A DNA stretch of 64,000 bases from Spirulina major PCC 6313. Lineage in GTDB: Bacteria; Cyanobacteriota; Cyanobacteriia; Cyanobacteriales; Spirulinaceae. Positions 1 through 8,870 of the stretch are shown piece after piece. The notes below the pieces were generated by a model. That model was not told where the DNA came from and did no database searches. It saw only the letters and a list, made by a program, of their open reading frames with translations. How positions within the stretch are numbered: the stretch's first letter is position 1; every line of letters starts with the position of its first letter. Made by a program: the position numbers and the translations under genes. The DNA lies in contig NZ_KV878783.1 in NCBI RefSeq assembly GCF_001890765.1, positions 3,810,771 through 3,874,770 of the forward strand, read 5' to 3'.

Positions 1-179
1 ATTACCCCATCCCCTGCCACCTCCAACCCGCTTACCATCCCCTCGGCTACCAAGCCGGAAACTTCCCCCACGCCGAACACCTCGCCCAATCCATCCTCTC
101 CCTACCCATGTATCCCGGCCTCACTCCTGCTCAAATCCAAACCGTGATCACGGCCATTCAAACAGCCGTCACCGCTTGA
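1..179 (+). CDS. DegT/DnrJ/EryC1/StrS-type sugar aminotransferase, C-terminal end (partial)
   Basis: Only the last 58 codons are inside the window. The frame starts at base 3 and stops with TGA at 177-179. The peptide contains the stretch HLQPAY, then GYQAGNFPHAEHLA and LSLPMYPGLT, which is the typical C-terminal signature of PLP-dependent DegT/DnrJ/EryC1/StrS aminotransferases. These enzymes put an amino group on nucleotide-linked keto-sugars for surface polysaccharide. The cyanoexosortase gene begins 66 bp downstream on the same strand, which fits a cell-surface or exopolysaccharide locus, although co-transcription is inferred. The catalytic lysine lies outside the window. The family call is firm; the sugar substrate is unknown. 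Confidence 0.85.
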   Translation, partial: YPIPCHLQPAYHPLGYQAGNFPHAEHLAQSILSLPMYPGLTPAQIQTVITAIQTAVTA

Positions 180-245
180 TCGCAGCCCAGCCCGCCACGA
201 GTCTCCCGTGCCCCACCTCTTGATTCTGTCCCTCCATTTGACCCT

Positions 246-1193
246 ATGACTGACACCCTCACCCCCAACCCCCATCGCCTCCAGCGCCATTGGTTTTATG
301 GTCTCCTCTTGGCGTTGCTCGCCGCCCTCTATACGCCGCTGCTGTGGCATTGGATCGATGGCTGGCTCAACAAAAGCATCAGCATCGAGCATGAATATTT
401 CAGCCATGCCTTAATCGGCTTACCCTATGCCGCTTATCTCACCTGGGACTATCGGAAAAAATGGCACGCGCTGCCCGCCGTGACCCACCCGGCTGGGTTG
501 GGCCTGTTGGGGTTGGGGGCGTTGCTCTATCTGTTCGGTACAGGGGAAATGATTGGCTGGTCATTGCCCATCGTGTTAACCGGCCTGTGTTTAAGTTTGA
601 AAGGCGTGCCGGGTCTGAAATTGCAAGCCTTTCCGCTCCTCTTCGTTTGGTTCGCCACCCCCAATGCGATTCCCTATCTCCTCTCGTCCTCGACACTCCC
701 TCTCCAAACCCTGATCGCGGGAACGGCTGGGTTTATTTTGCAAGTGTTGGGGGTTCCGGATGTGTCGGTGTCAGGGATTTACATCACCGTGCAAGATCAT
801 TTGGTGGAAGTGGCTCCCTATTGCGCCGGTTTAAAAATGCTGTTTACGAGTCTCTATATTGGCGGGATTTTGTTGCATTGGACGGGAACCTGGCGATCGC
901 GCCCCAAAGTTCTCAGTTTCTTCGCCGGAACCATTGTGATCAGCGTCCTGATTAATATTTTGCGCAACACCATCCTCACCTACCTCTACGGCATGGGCCA
1001 TTACAACGCCTTCGACTGGACACACGAAGGCCTCGGTGGTGACTTAATCTCTCTGGTCATGCTGCTTTTGGTGATCGTGTGGCTCGATGGCATTGAACGG
1101 ATCACGAACTATTATCAGCAGGGCAATGGGGGCGGCATCATTAACTACGGGGGCCTGTTGCCGGGTCAATCCGATCGATCGGGACGGTCCTAA
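246..1193 (+). CDS. Cyanoexosortase B, integral-membrane transpeptidase-like protease
   Basis: A 315-residue polytopic membrane protein. Exosortases recognise C-terminal PEP-CTERM sorting signals, cleave them and are thought to transfer the protein to the cell surface. The three expected active-site residues are visible: Cys193 in VAPYCAGLK, Arg240 in NILRN and His260 in DWTHEGLGG. Many hydrophobic segments lie from residue 17 onward. The B-type assignment rests mainly on the next gene, which overlaps by one base (TAATG) and matches the protein that accompanies cyanoexosortase B. No PEP-CTERM substrate was seen in this window, so the substrates must be encoded elsewhere. The name crtB used for this family clashes with phytoene synthase, so no symbol is given. 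Confidence 0.9.
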   Translation: MTDTLTPNPHRLQRHWFYGLLLALLAALYTPLLWHWIDGWLNKSISIEHEYFSHALIGLPYAAYLTWDYRKKWHALPAVTHPAGLGLLGLGALLYLFGTGEMIGWSLPIVLTGLCLSLKGVPGLKLQAFPLLFVWFATPNAIPYLLSSSTLPLQTLIAGTAGFILQVLGVPDVSVSGIYITVQDHLVEVAPYCAGLKMLFTSLYIGGILLHWTGTWRSRPKVLSFFAGTIVISVLINILRNTILTYLYGMGHYNAFDWTHEGLGGDLISLVMLLLVIVWLDGIERITNYYQQGNGGGIINYGGLLPGQSDRSGRS

Positions 1194-1918
1194 TGGCAAA
1201 ACTCAAGCCCGTGAAACAATCCCCCCAGTCCCCCCCTCGATCCCGTGGGGTGATTACTGGGGTATTGCTGGTGATGTTCCTGGCTGGGTTCATCCTCAGC
1301 AGCACCGGCCAACGGTTCTGGCAGGAACTCCCACCCGTGCCCAATCTGGGAGCGTTGCGAGAACTCCGCAATACTGGCCTTGCGGTATCAGGGTGGACGA
1401 GTCCGGATCAAGCGAAGCTGCGGGTGGGCAGCCATGATTGGTCTGTGCAAACCCTCGAAGTGCCTGGGCAGCGGGTGGGGCTGTTAATGTTGTTTCCCCA
1501 AACGGGGCCGAAGGAAACGCCGGGGGTGGAATGGTCGGATGTGGATGGGTTTTATCAGTGGCAACCGGACAAGGTGCGATCGCTCACCTTCCACACCGAA
1601 GACCCCGCCGCCACCGTCCATGCCCGCATCTTCATCGCCCGCGACTCCGAAAAGACTCGCATTGTCTCCTCACGGCAAACCGTAGCTGTCGCCCAATGGT
1701 ATGCCTTTGCCGACGGGGGGCATTTTTCCACAGCCCAGTGGTTTTGGCGCGATCAATGGGCCCAGTTACGGCATCAGCGCGTGCCCTGGATCGCCGTCAG
1801 CCTCCGCCTTCCCGTTGATCCGAGTAGCACCCTTGAAGATGTCACGCCCCAGGTAACTGAACTCTCTCAAGCAATTCAAACCAGCCTGATGACCCTGATG
1901 AACCAACCGACGGGTTAA
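1193..1918 (+). CDS. Cyanoexosortase B system-associated protein
   Basis: A 241-residue protein translated directly from the overlapping stop/start TAATG of the exosortase gene, so the two are translationally coupled. The N-terminus is basic and is followed by one hydrophobic segment at about residues 18-36 (GVITGVLLVMFLAGFIL), leaving a soluble domain outside the membrane. The soluble part resembles the EpsI-like partner domains found beside exosortases, with a predicted role in handling exosortase substrates or exopolysaccharide at the membrane. This role is inferred from gene context; no catalytic motif is evident. A strong hairpin terminator 57 bp downstream ends the unit. Confidence 0.82.
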   Translation: MAKLKPVKQSPQSPPRSRGVITGVLLVMFLAGFILSSTGQRFWQELPPVPNLGALRELRNTGLAVSGWTSPDQAKLRVGSHDWSVQTLEVPGQRVGLLMLFPQTGPKETPGVEWSDVDGFYQWQPDKVRSLTFHTEDPAATVHARIFIARDSEKTRIVSSRQTVAVAQWYAFADGGHFSTAQWFWRDQWAQLRHQRVPWIAVSLRLPVDPSSTLEDVTPQVTELSQAIQTSLMTLMNQPTG

Positions 1919-1974
1919 ATCGGGGCCAGGGATGATGCGAGGCCCCGCCTTAACCCACCTGGGGGATTAGACAC

Positions 1975-2008
1975 AAAAAAGAGACGTGGGGAAATACGTC
2001 TCTTTTTT
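1975..2008. terminator. Bidirectional rho-independent terminator
   Basis: A perfect 7-bp stem, GAGACGT (1981-1987) with ACGTCTC (1996-2002), encloses an 8-nt loop and is extended by A6 on the left and T6 on the right. Because both flanks are homopolymers, it can end transcription from the exosortase pair (plus strand) and from the EF-G-like gene (minus strand, ending at 2172). Confidence 0.9.
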
Positions 2009-2171
2009 ACATTCTCGTAATGAATAAGATTCATTAAGGGAAGGAATTGCTTTAACCCTAACAAGTCTTACAGCTCGTTGCCAACCTTTCGTGAGATTTT
2101 CAGTATTTTTGCGCCTAGGGTTTGCACGGAAGCCGAGAAATCACGGATGGATTTCCCGGCTGAGGTGAGGA

Positions 2172-4190
2172 TTAGGCCTCGTTTGCCTTGGCGAGGACGG
2201 CATCGCGTACTTTATCGGGGACTTCTTGGAGATGATCCGGTTCCCAATGGAAAAAGCCCACGCCGAGGGTGAGCGATCGCAACTCCACAATAAAGTCCTG
2301 CATCTCCGCCTGGGGTAGGTATGCCGTCACATTGTCCCAATTTTGCCAGCCGTCGAGGGCTTCATAGCCGAGGATCTGGCCCCGTCGCCCACTCACCAAC
2401 TGCAACACCTTCGCGGTGAACCCATTGGGAGCCGCCACCTGAATCGTCAGCACTGGCTCCAACAGCACCGGGCTACAGTTTGGCATTCCCTCCGTCATCG
2501 CAATCCGCGCCGCCTGCCGGAACGCCTGCTCTGAACTGTCCACACTGTGGTACGACCCATTACTCAAATTCACCGCCACATCCACCACGGGGAAACCCAA
2601 CGGCCCTTGGTTCAGGTACTCCCGTACCCCCACTTCCACCCCCGGAATATACTGTTTCGGCACAACGCCCCCCACAATCGAATCCGTAAATTGGAAGCCT
2701 GCGCCCCGTTGCTGGGGTTGAATGTCGAGGAACACATCCCCAAACGCGCCATGGCCGCCGCTTTGGTGCTTGTAGCGACCGTGGCTGGTGGTGGCTTTGC
2801 GGATCGTTTCTTTGTAGGGGATTTGGGGGAGTTGGGTGGTCATCGGCAGGTTGAACTGACGTTTGAGGCGATCGAGGGCTACCTGAAGATGAATTTCACC
2901 TTGACCCCAGAGGATGATTTCGCGGGTATCACCGTGCTGTTCCCAATGGAGGGAGGGGTCAATTTCGATCAATTTATTGAGCGCACCGCTGAGTTTTACC
3001 TCATCTTTGCGGTGTTCGGGCATGATCGCGAGGGCATAGACCGGGGCGATCGCTGTCGCCGTCGGTAACGCTTGCGCCGCACCACTGCTTAACGTGTCGC
3101 CGGTTTGGGCCGTTTCCAACCGCCCCAACGCCACCAATTCCCCCACATGGGCCGCATTCACCGGGTTTTGCTGACTGCCCATCAGGTGATAGATGCCGCC
3201 GACGCGCTCACCATTCAGGGTCATGCCGTCGGTGATCGTCCCCTGCCAAATCCGCACCAGGGAGAGTTTGCCGCTGTTGCCGTAGTAGGTTTTCAGGACT
3301 TGGGCGATCGCCTCCCCATCCCCCGTCGTTTCCAAGCCGCGCCGCTGGGCCGTCACCGTCGGATCAGGGGTTTCCCGCACCAGGGCATCCAACAAGGGCC
3401 GCACCCCATAGTCCTGTTCCGCAATCCCTAAAAACACCGGCACAATCAAATCCGCACTCAAATCTTGCTTCAGATCTCGCAAAATTTCATCCTTCGAGGG
3501 CGGGATATCTTCGAGCAATTCTTCGAGGAGATGATCGTCAAATTCCGACAGGGTTTCGAGCATTTCCTCACGAGCCGCCCGCTCTTCGGCTTGCAGTTCC
3601 GCCGGCAGTGGAACCGGATCAGCCGCCTGCCCCAGATGGTAGTGATAGGCCTGTTCGTCGATCAGGTCAATATAGCCGATTAAATCCAGGTTCTTCCGAA
3701 TTGGGTATTGTTGCGGCACCAGGGGCCGACTGGAGACCGACTTCAACGCCTGGAACAGATCCATCACACTATCCCGGCAGCGATCGAGCTTATTAATAAA
3801 CACCAGATGGGGAATTTCCCAATCATCTAAAAATTTGAACAGTGGCGCAAGGGTGAGCACCTTGGCCACATCCGCTTCACAGACCACGATCGCAGACCCT
3901 GCCCCCACCAGCGCATTGTAGGTATCTTGGGCAAATTCAATCGAGCCTGGACAGTCTAAAAAATTCAATTCCGTCTCGCCGTCGGTGGTCCTCGCCACCG
4001 ATACCTCAACGCTCATGCTCCGGGCTTGGGCTTCGGGGGTGCTGTCGCTAATGGTGTTGCCGTCTTTAATGCTACCTTTGCGGGCGATCGCACCACTGAC
4101 CGCCAAAATACTTTCAAGTAATGTCGTTTTACCACTGGAATAGGGGCCAACAATGGCCACATTACGCATCCGGTCAAGATTTCTAGTCAT
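2172..4190 (-). CDS. Elongation factor G-like translational GTPase
   Basis: A 672-residue EF-G-like protein with a GTPase domain (P-loop GPYSSGKTT, guanine motif NKLD), followed by EF-G-type domains II to V that include the RGAGFQF and VDVAVNL regions. Canonical EF-G has DTPGHVDF at the G3 motif; here it reads DCPGSIEF, so the catalytic histidine position is Ser. EF-G-like paralogs of this sort occur widely in bacteria and their role is not settled; this is not the housekeeping fusA of the str operon. The ATG at 4190 was chosen because the alignable protein begins there; an upstream in-frame extension to 4250 adds 20 Ser/Thr-rich residues with no family similarity. The gene stands alone. Confidence 0.85.
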   Translation of the reverse strand: MTRNLDRMRNVAIVGPYSSGKTTLLESILAVSGAIARKGSIKDGNTISDSTPEAQARSMSVEVSVARTTDGETELNFLDCPGSIEFAQDTYNALVGAGSAIVVCEADVAKVLTLAPLFKFLDDWEIPHLVFINKLDRCRDSVMDLFQALKSVSSRPLVPQQYPIRKNLDLIGYIDLIDEQAYHYHLGQAADPVPLPAELQAEERAAREEMLETLSEFDDHLLEELLEDIPPSKDEILRDLKQDLSADLIVPVFLGIAEQDYGVRPLLDALVRETPDPTVTAQRRGLETTGDGEAIAQVLKTYYGNSGKLSLVRIWQGTITDGMTLNGERVGGIYHLMGSQQNPVNAAHVGELVALGRLETAQTGDTLSSGAAQALPTATAIAPVYALAIMPEHRKDEVKLSGALNKLIEIDPSLHWEQHGDTREIILWGQGEIHLQVALDRLKRQFNLPMTTQLPQIPYKETIRKATTSHGRYKHQSGGHGAFGDVFLDIQPQQRGAGFQFTDSIVGGVVPKQYIPGVEVGVREYLNQGPLGFPVVDVAVNLSNGSYHSVDSSEQAFRQAARIAMTEGMPNCSPVLLEPVLTIQVAAPNGFTAKVLQLVSGRRGQILGYEALDGWQNWDNVTAYLPQAEMQDFIVELRSLTLGVGFFHWEPDHLQEVPDKVRDAVLAKANEA

Positions 4191-4348
4191 AGGAATACCC
4201 TTGGATGAAACGAGGGTTGAGGATGAATTAGACCACTGAGAATCAACCATTTATCTCCCCAGAACACCGTTCCTAGAGAGTGAATCACCCAGTCTGCAAA
4301 CCCTAAAAACACTGATGACGAGGCTTAATCCATGACGGTGATTATCTT

Positions 4349-4438
4349 TAGCAACCTCAACAGCTTTATGGGCAGGCAAGGGGCTTAACTTCCCTGGTTG
4401 ATGAAGTCCAAGACTGAGAAGTGATTGAGGATTGCTAT
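4349..4438. repeat. Dispersed ~90-bp inverted-repeat element, copy 1
   Basis: This copy has the core GCAAGGGGCTTAA and ends in GGATTGCTAT. Its left end (TTAGCAACCTCAA) and right end read as imperfect inverted repeats. Related copies are at 29890-29980, 49782-49816 (partial) and 52037-52129. The 4191-4746 interval holds no convincing gene; a 73-codon open frame at 4251-4472 runs through this repeat and was not accepted. Confidence 0.6.
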
Positions 4439-4746
4439 GGATTAGTGAGGGAGTGATTGCAATGGAATTCAACCCCAGGATGGATATGCAAACTTAAACA
4501 GTTGCATACTTTGAGCCTATCGTGTTTGAGTTAAGAATTACCATTTTAATCCCATCTTTGAAGGTAAAGTTTAGGTTCGTTCATGTCCTGTTACGGGTTA
4601 ATTGAATTTTGGTCAAAAAATGTAACGAAACCACGATACTAATCCCTCACTGTGCAATCTCGATTGGCGCTCTTGCTCCTGCGATTGATGGGGATTTTTA
4701 GATTGGCCGGGCGAGGATGTCAACGGCAACGGATCGGGCCTGCGGT

Positions 4747-6006
4747 TTAAGCCCGGTGCGATCGCTCACGAAAAAAGTAACCGAGGAGGTAAAGGGAGCC
4801 GCAGAACACCAACCGCGAACCGGAGGATTGACCGGCGGCAGTGAGGGCGGGGAATAGATCCCCGTGACAATGGCAGGCGGCGAGGTTGGGGCAAACATCA
4901 AGAGCAAGGGTTTGGAGAGTGTCCGGGGAGGCGGTGAGGTGGTCGGGAACGGGCACAAGGTGGAGACTGTCGCCCTCCCGCAGCAGGGCCGTTAAGATGT
5001 CGCGATGGTCTTTGGTGGCGAGCATTCCCATCACCCAGGTGGTGGGTTGGGGTGGGGTGAGGCCGTCGAGATAGGTGCGCAGGGCTTCAGCGGCGGCGGT
5101 GTTGTGCGCTCCGTCTAAGAGGATGTCGCGGCCCTGCCAGTGATCCCACTGTAAGCGGCCCGGCCATTGGGCTGATCCCATGCCTTGGATCAGGGCGGCA
5201 TCGGGAATGTTCCAGCCTTGCGATCGCAACTCCTGCACCGCCGCCACCGCCAAGGCTGAATTTTGTAACTGCACATCCCCCACGAGGGAAACGGGGTAAT
5301 CAATCCCCTGCCACGTTGCCCAACCGGGCTGCGCAGCCCAGTGGGCCGGCTTGACCCACTGGGTCGGACAGGCTAAGGCTTCGGCCCGTGCCGCGATCAC
5401 GCGATGGGCTTCGGGGGGGAACTGTCCCAACACCGCTGGCCGTCCAGGTTTGAGAATCCCGGCCTTTTCGCGGGCGATATCGGCCAAGGTGGGACCGAGG
5501 CGTTGCCAATGTTCGCGGGTGAGGGAGGTAATGACGCTGACCAGGGGGCGATCGCACACATTCGTCGCATCCAAGCGCCCCCCCAATCCCACCTCCATCA
5601 CCGCCACATCCACCCGCTGCTCCGCAAAATAGAGCCAGGCCGCCGCCGTCACAATTTCAAACACCGTCGGCGGTTCGGCATCGGGATCAATGGCCGCCAT
5701 CACCCGTCCTAGGATGGCATCAAGCGCCTCAAGGGTAATGAGTTCTCCCTGACACCAAAACCGCTCCGGCCAATCCACCAAATGAGGGGAGGTGTAGCGA
5801 CCGACGCGATCGCCCGCCGCCGTGAGCACCGCTGCTAAATAGGCACAGACGGAGCCTTTGCCATTGGTGCCGCCGACGTGAATGATCGGCAGGGTGAGGT
5901 GTGGATCGCCCAGGCGATGGAGTAGGTGCTGGATGCGGTCAAGACCGAGATTCACCCCAAAGGTTTGATAGGGGCGGAGGCGGTCGGTGATCGGGGAGTG
6001 CAGCAT
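4747..6006 (-). CDS. folC: Bifunctional folylpolyglutamate synthase / dihydrofolate synthase
   Basis: A 419-residue cytosolic ligase of the Mur ligase superfamily. It adds glutamate to dihydropteroate or to folates, using ATP, in tetrahydrofolate biosynthesis and retention. The ATP-binding loop GGTNGKGSV is at residues 45-53, the SPHL motif follows soon after, and the family motif MEVGLGGRLDATNV and the later LDGAHN motif are both present. The length is normal for the family. The ATG at 6006 gives the expected N-terminus (PYQTFGVNLGLDRI). The gene is monocistronic as far as can be seen, with the divergent regulator gene starting at 6212. Confidence 0.95.
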   Translation of the reverse strand: MLHSPITDRLRPYQTFGVNLGLDRIQHLLHRLGDPHLTLPIIHVGGTNGKGSVCAYLAAVLTAAGDRVGRYTSPHLVDWPERFWCQGELITLEALDAILGRVMAAIDPDAEPPTVFEIVTAAAWLYFAEQRVDVAVMEVGLGGRLDATNVCDRPLVSVITSLTREHWQRLGPTLADIAREKAGILKPGRPAVLGQFPPEAHRVIAARAEALACPTQWVKPAHWAAQPGWATWQGIDYPVSLVGDVQLQNSALAVAAVQELRSQGWNIPDAALIQGMGSAQWPGRLQWDHWQGRDILLDGAHNTAAAEALRTYLDGLTPPQPTTWVMGMLATKDHRDILTALLREGDSLHLVPVPDHLTASPDTLQTLALDVCPNLAACHCHGDLFPALTAAGQSSGSRLVFCGSLYLLGYFFRERSHRA

Positions 6007-6211
6007 GGGAAAAGATTTAGAGGAATAAAAATTTTGGTAAATGCCGTGGAAAGACGAGGGACTCCTTAGCCGCGATTCAATAAGATGTTAGGTAACAGGC
6101 CGTTAATACCGACTGAAAATTGTAATTGATTCAGGGATTAACGGGATCGGTTAGGGTGCGTTGCTCTGACTCCTTGCTCTCTCCTCTAACTATATTTTGC
6201 TACCTGCGCCT

Positions 6212-8167
6212 ATGCCCTCCTCTCAGCCATTGATCTGGGGTGAACTCACCCTCAATCGCGAGACGCAAAGGGTCACCTATCACGGCCGATCGATCACCTT
6301 GACCCCGACGGAAAGCCGTTTGCTGGAGTTGTTTTTACAGCAGCCGAGTCAAGTGCAGTCCTATCGAGCGATCGCGAAACATCTGTGGTCGTTGGATGAC
6401 TTTGCCGCCGATGCCCCCATTGCCATGCAGCTCAAACAACTGCACCATCGCCTCGCGATCATTAGTGTGCCCGAAGTGATCAGCGCGGTCTATGGCATTG
6501 GGTATCGTCTGGAGGATCTGCCCACCCATGGGAAGGGGGGAGAACCTTCACCGATGCTCGAACTGCTCTGGCGCAACCATGCCCCCCAAATTCACGATCG
6601 CCTCGCGCAACTCGAAACCGCCAGCACCGCCCTAGCCCAACAGCAGTTAACCCCAACCCAGGCCGCCGCCGCCCAAGCCCTCGCCCATCAATTAGCCGGC
6701 TCCTTGGGGGTGTTTGGCCTGCAACAGGCCTATGGATGGGCCCAACAGCTTGAACGCCACTGGCAGGACTGGCAACAGACTCAGCAGACATCCCCCGATG
6801 CGATCGCTCAACTCCTGAAGCAATTACAAACCACCGTCGGCACGCTCTCCCATACCTACGGTGTCGAGGTGGAACCGCTGGCCCCATCCCCCACCGCCGC
6901 CGCCAAACCCCCCAACCATGGCACAGTGCTCCTCGTAGATAGTGACGGGCTGCTCACAACCCGGCTCCAAGCGCAGGCCAAGCAGTGGCACTTTCAGCTT
7001 TATAGTGCTCCGGATTCCGAGGCGGCGGAGGTGATGCTTCAACGCCATGAGCCGGATATTGTGTTGCTGGATTTGGCCATTTCCGGGGAGCCGAACGGGG
7101 GATTTACACTGCTGAAATCGTTGCAAAAACGCTATCCCCGTCTGCCGATCGTGGTGTTTAGTGCGGAGGATGATTTAACGGTGCGGGCGGCAGTGGCGGC
7201 CTATCCTCCGGAGGTGATGACCGCGAGCCATTCTGTGTTTTTGTCGAAATCTGCCACGCCGGCGGAGGTGTTTGATGCGATCGCGACGATCCTCCAACCG
7301 AAGCAGATTCCCCAATCTCAAATCCTGATGGTGGATGATGATCCATTAATCCTCGACCATTTGCAATTGTTGTTTAGTCAATGGGGATTCACCGCCACCC
7401 CCCTCCATGATTCGCGCCATTTCTGGAAGACCCTGGAGGCCACTAACCCCGATTTGCTGATTTTGGATCTGCAAATGCCCCATTTTGATGGAATTCAACT
7501 CTGTAAAGTGGTGCGCCAAGATCCCCACTGGCAGGGGTTGCCGATCCTGTTTCTCAGCAGTGCGTGCGATCGCGACACGATCCGCCAAATTTATCAAAGC
7601 GGAGCCGATGACTACATTGCCAAACCCGTCCATGACGCAGAACTCTCGACCCGTGTTTTCAACCGCCTTGAGCGGATTCAACTGTTGCGCAGTTGTGATG
7701 AAACCGACTTCCTCACCGGCTTAATGAATCGTCGCTGGGCCTCCCAAGCCATGCAACGTTATTTCCGCCTCGCCCAACGCTATCAACATCCCCTCTCCGT
7801 GGCCTTGGTGAACATTAACGGTTTCCAACAGATTAACAATCGCTATGGTCAACGCATTAGCGATCGCCTCCTGCATCAATTGGGCGAACTCCTGCAACAA
7901 AACTTTGAGCCGGAGGATGTGATCTCCCGTTGGGGTGGCGATGAATTTATGGTGGGATTGTACGGACTGACTAAATCCCAAGCCTTGGTGAAAATGAATT
8001 ATCTCCTCGCAGCGGTGCGTCAAACTCCCTTCTTGGGGTTCGATAAGGTGGAAATTTATCTGACGCTCCGGGTCGGCATTGCCACCTATCCCGATGACGG
8101 AGAGGATGTGCCGAGTCTGTATCAACAGGCAGATTTGGCCCTCTATCGGCAGCGGGTCGAGGCGTAA
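6212..8167 (+). CDS. Multidomain response regulator: winged helix - Hpt - REC - REC - degenerate GGDEF
   Basis: A 651-residue signalling protein. Residues about 1-100 form an OmpR-type winged-helix DNA-binding domain (LTPTESRLLELF, YGIGYRL). An Hpt-like helical domain follows, with candidate phospho-His159 in AHQLAGSLG. Two receivers have phospho-Asp287 (VLLDLAI) and Asp419 (LILDLQMP), each with its conserved Lys. A C-terminal GGDEF domain carries RWGGDEF at 574-579. The metal-binding part of that domain reads VNINGFQQINN instead of the usual D-x-D-x-F-K-x-x-N-D, so cyclase activity is doubtful. An in-frame TTG at 6197 is less likely than the ATG at 6212. The OmpR-type regulator starts 25 bp downstream, suggesting one operon. 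Confidence 0.88.
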   Translation: MPSSQPLIWGELTLNRETQRVTYHGRSITLTPTESRLLELFLQQPSQVQSYRAIAKHLWSLDDFAADAPIAMQLKQLHHRLAIISVPEVISAVYGIGYRLEDLPTHGKGGEPSPMLELLWRNHAPQIHDRLAQLETASTALAQQQLTPTQAAAAQALAHQLAGSLGVFGLQQAYGWAQQLERHWQDWQQTQQTSPDAIAQLLKQLQTTVGTLSHTYGVEVEPLAPSPTAAAKPPNHGTVLLVDSDGLLTTRLQAQAKQWHFQLYSAPDSEAAEVMLQRHEPDIVLLDLAISGEPNGGFTLLKSLQKRYPRLPIVVFSAEDDLTVRAAVAAYPPEVMTASHSVFLSKSATPAEVFDAIATILQPKQIPQSQILMVDDDPLILDHLQLLFSQWGFTATPLHDSRHFWKTLEATNPDLLILDLQMPHFDGIQLCKVVRQDPHWQGLPILFLSSACDRDTIRQIYQSGADDYIAKPVHDAELSTRVFNRLERIQLLRSCDETDFLTGLMNRRWASQAMQRYFRLAQRYQHPLSVALVNINGFQQINNRYGQRISDRLLHQLGELLQQNFEPEDVISRWGGDEFMVGLYGLTKSQALVKMNYLLAAVRQTPFLGFDKVEIYLTLRVGIATYPDDGEDVPSLYQQADLALYRQRVEA

Positions 8168-8192
8168 GACAAGATTAAAACAAGATCACGGC

Positions 8193-8870
8193 ATGAAAAT
8201 TCTAATCGTCGAGGATGATGCACGGATTCACCAAGCCCTGCGAGAGGCCCTAGAGGATCAGCGTTATGTGGTGGAGGTGGCTGAAGATGGGGAATTGGGC
8301 TGGGACTATCTGCTGACGGGGGTGTTTGATGTGGTGGTGTTGGATGTGATGCTGCCGAAGTTGGATGGGGTGAGCCTCTGTCGGCGGCTGCGCGATCGCG
8401 GCGATCGCACTCCGGTGTTGATGTTGACGGCACGGGATACGAGTCGGGACAAGGTAATGAGCTTGGATGGGGGAGCCGATGACTATGTGGTGAAGCCCTT
8501 TGATTTGGCGGAACTGTTGGCGCGGATTCGGGCTTTGGTACGGCGAGGCGCGATCGCCCACACGCCGATCCTCACCTGGGAACACCTCCACCTCGATCCC
8601 CGCACCTGTGAAGTCCGCTACGCTCAAAAACACCTCACTCTCACCCCCAAGGAATACGGCTTGCTGGAACTATTCCTGCGCCACGGCAGCCAGGTGTTGA
8701 GTCGGGCGATGATTCTCGATCATCTCTGGGCGTTTGAAGATATGCCCGGCGAAGAAACGGTTAAAGTACATTTGCGGAGTGTGCGCCAAAAATTAAAGCA
8801 GGCGGGTGCTCCGAGTCAACTGATTGAAACGATTTATGGTTTGGGCTATCGACTTAATCCGAATCTCTGA
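8193..8870 (+). CDS. OmpR/PhoB-family response regulator
   Basis: A 225-residue two-domain transcription regulator. The receiver has the acidic pair in VEDDARI, phospho-Asp in VVLDVMLP and the Lys in YVVKPFD. The C-terminal winged helix has LTPKEYGLLELF, the VKVHLRSVRQKL recognition region and the terminal GLGYRL strand. Phosphorylation is expected from the sensor kinase encoded next, whose reading frame overlaps this one. The ATG at 8193 was chosen because it gives the standard N-terminus MKILIVEDD; the frame is open further upstream into the preceding gene without meaning. The regulon cannot be read from the sequence. Confidence 0.93.
   Translation: MKILIVEDDARIHQALREALEDQRYVVEVAEDGELGWDYLLTGVFDVVVLDVMLPKLDGVSLCRRLRDRGDRTPVLMLTARDTSRDKVMSLDGGADDYVVKPFDLAELLARIRALVRRGAIAHTPILTWEHLHLDPRTCEVRYAQKHLTLTPKEYGLLELFLRHGSQVLSRAMILDHLWAFEDMPGEETVKVHLRSVRQKLKQAGAPSQLIETIYGLGYRLNPNL

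Noticed and set aside
4251-4472. 73-codon open frame on the minus strand
   Set aside because: It runs through a dispersed repeat, resembles no protein family and has no ribosome-binding site.
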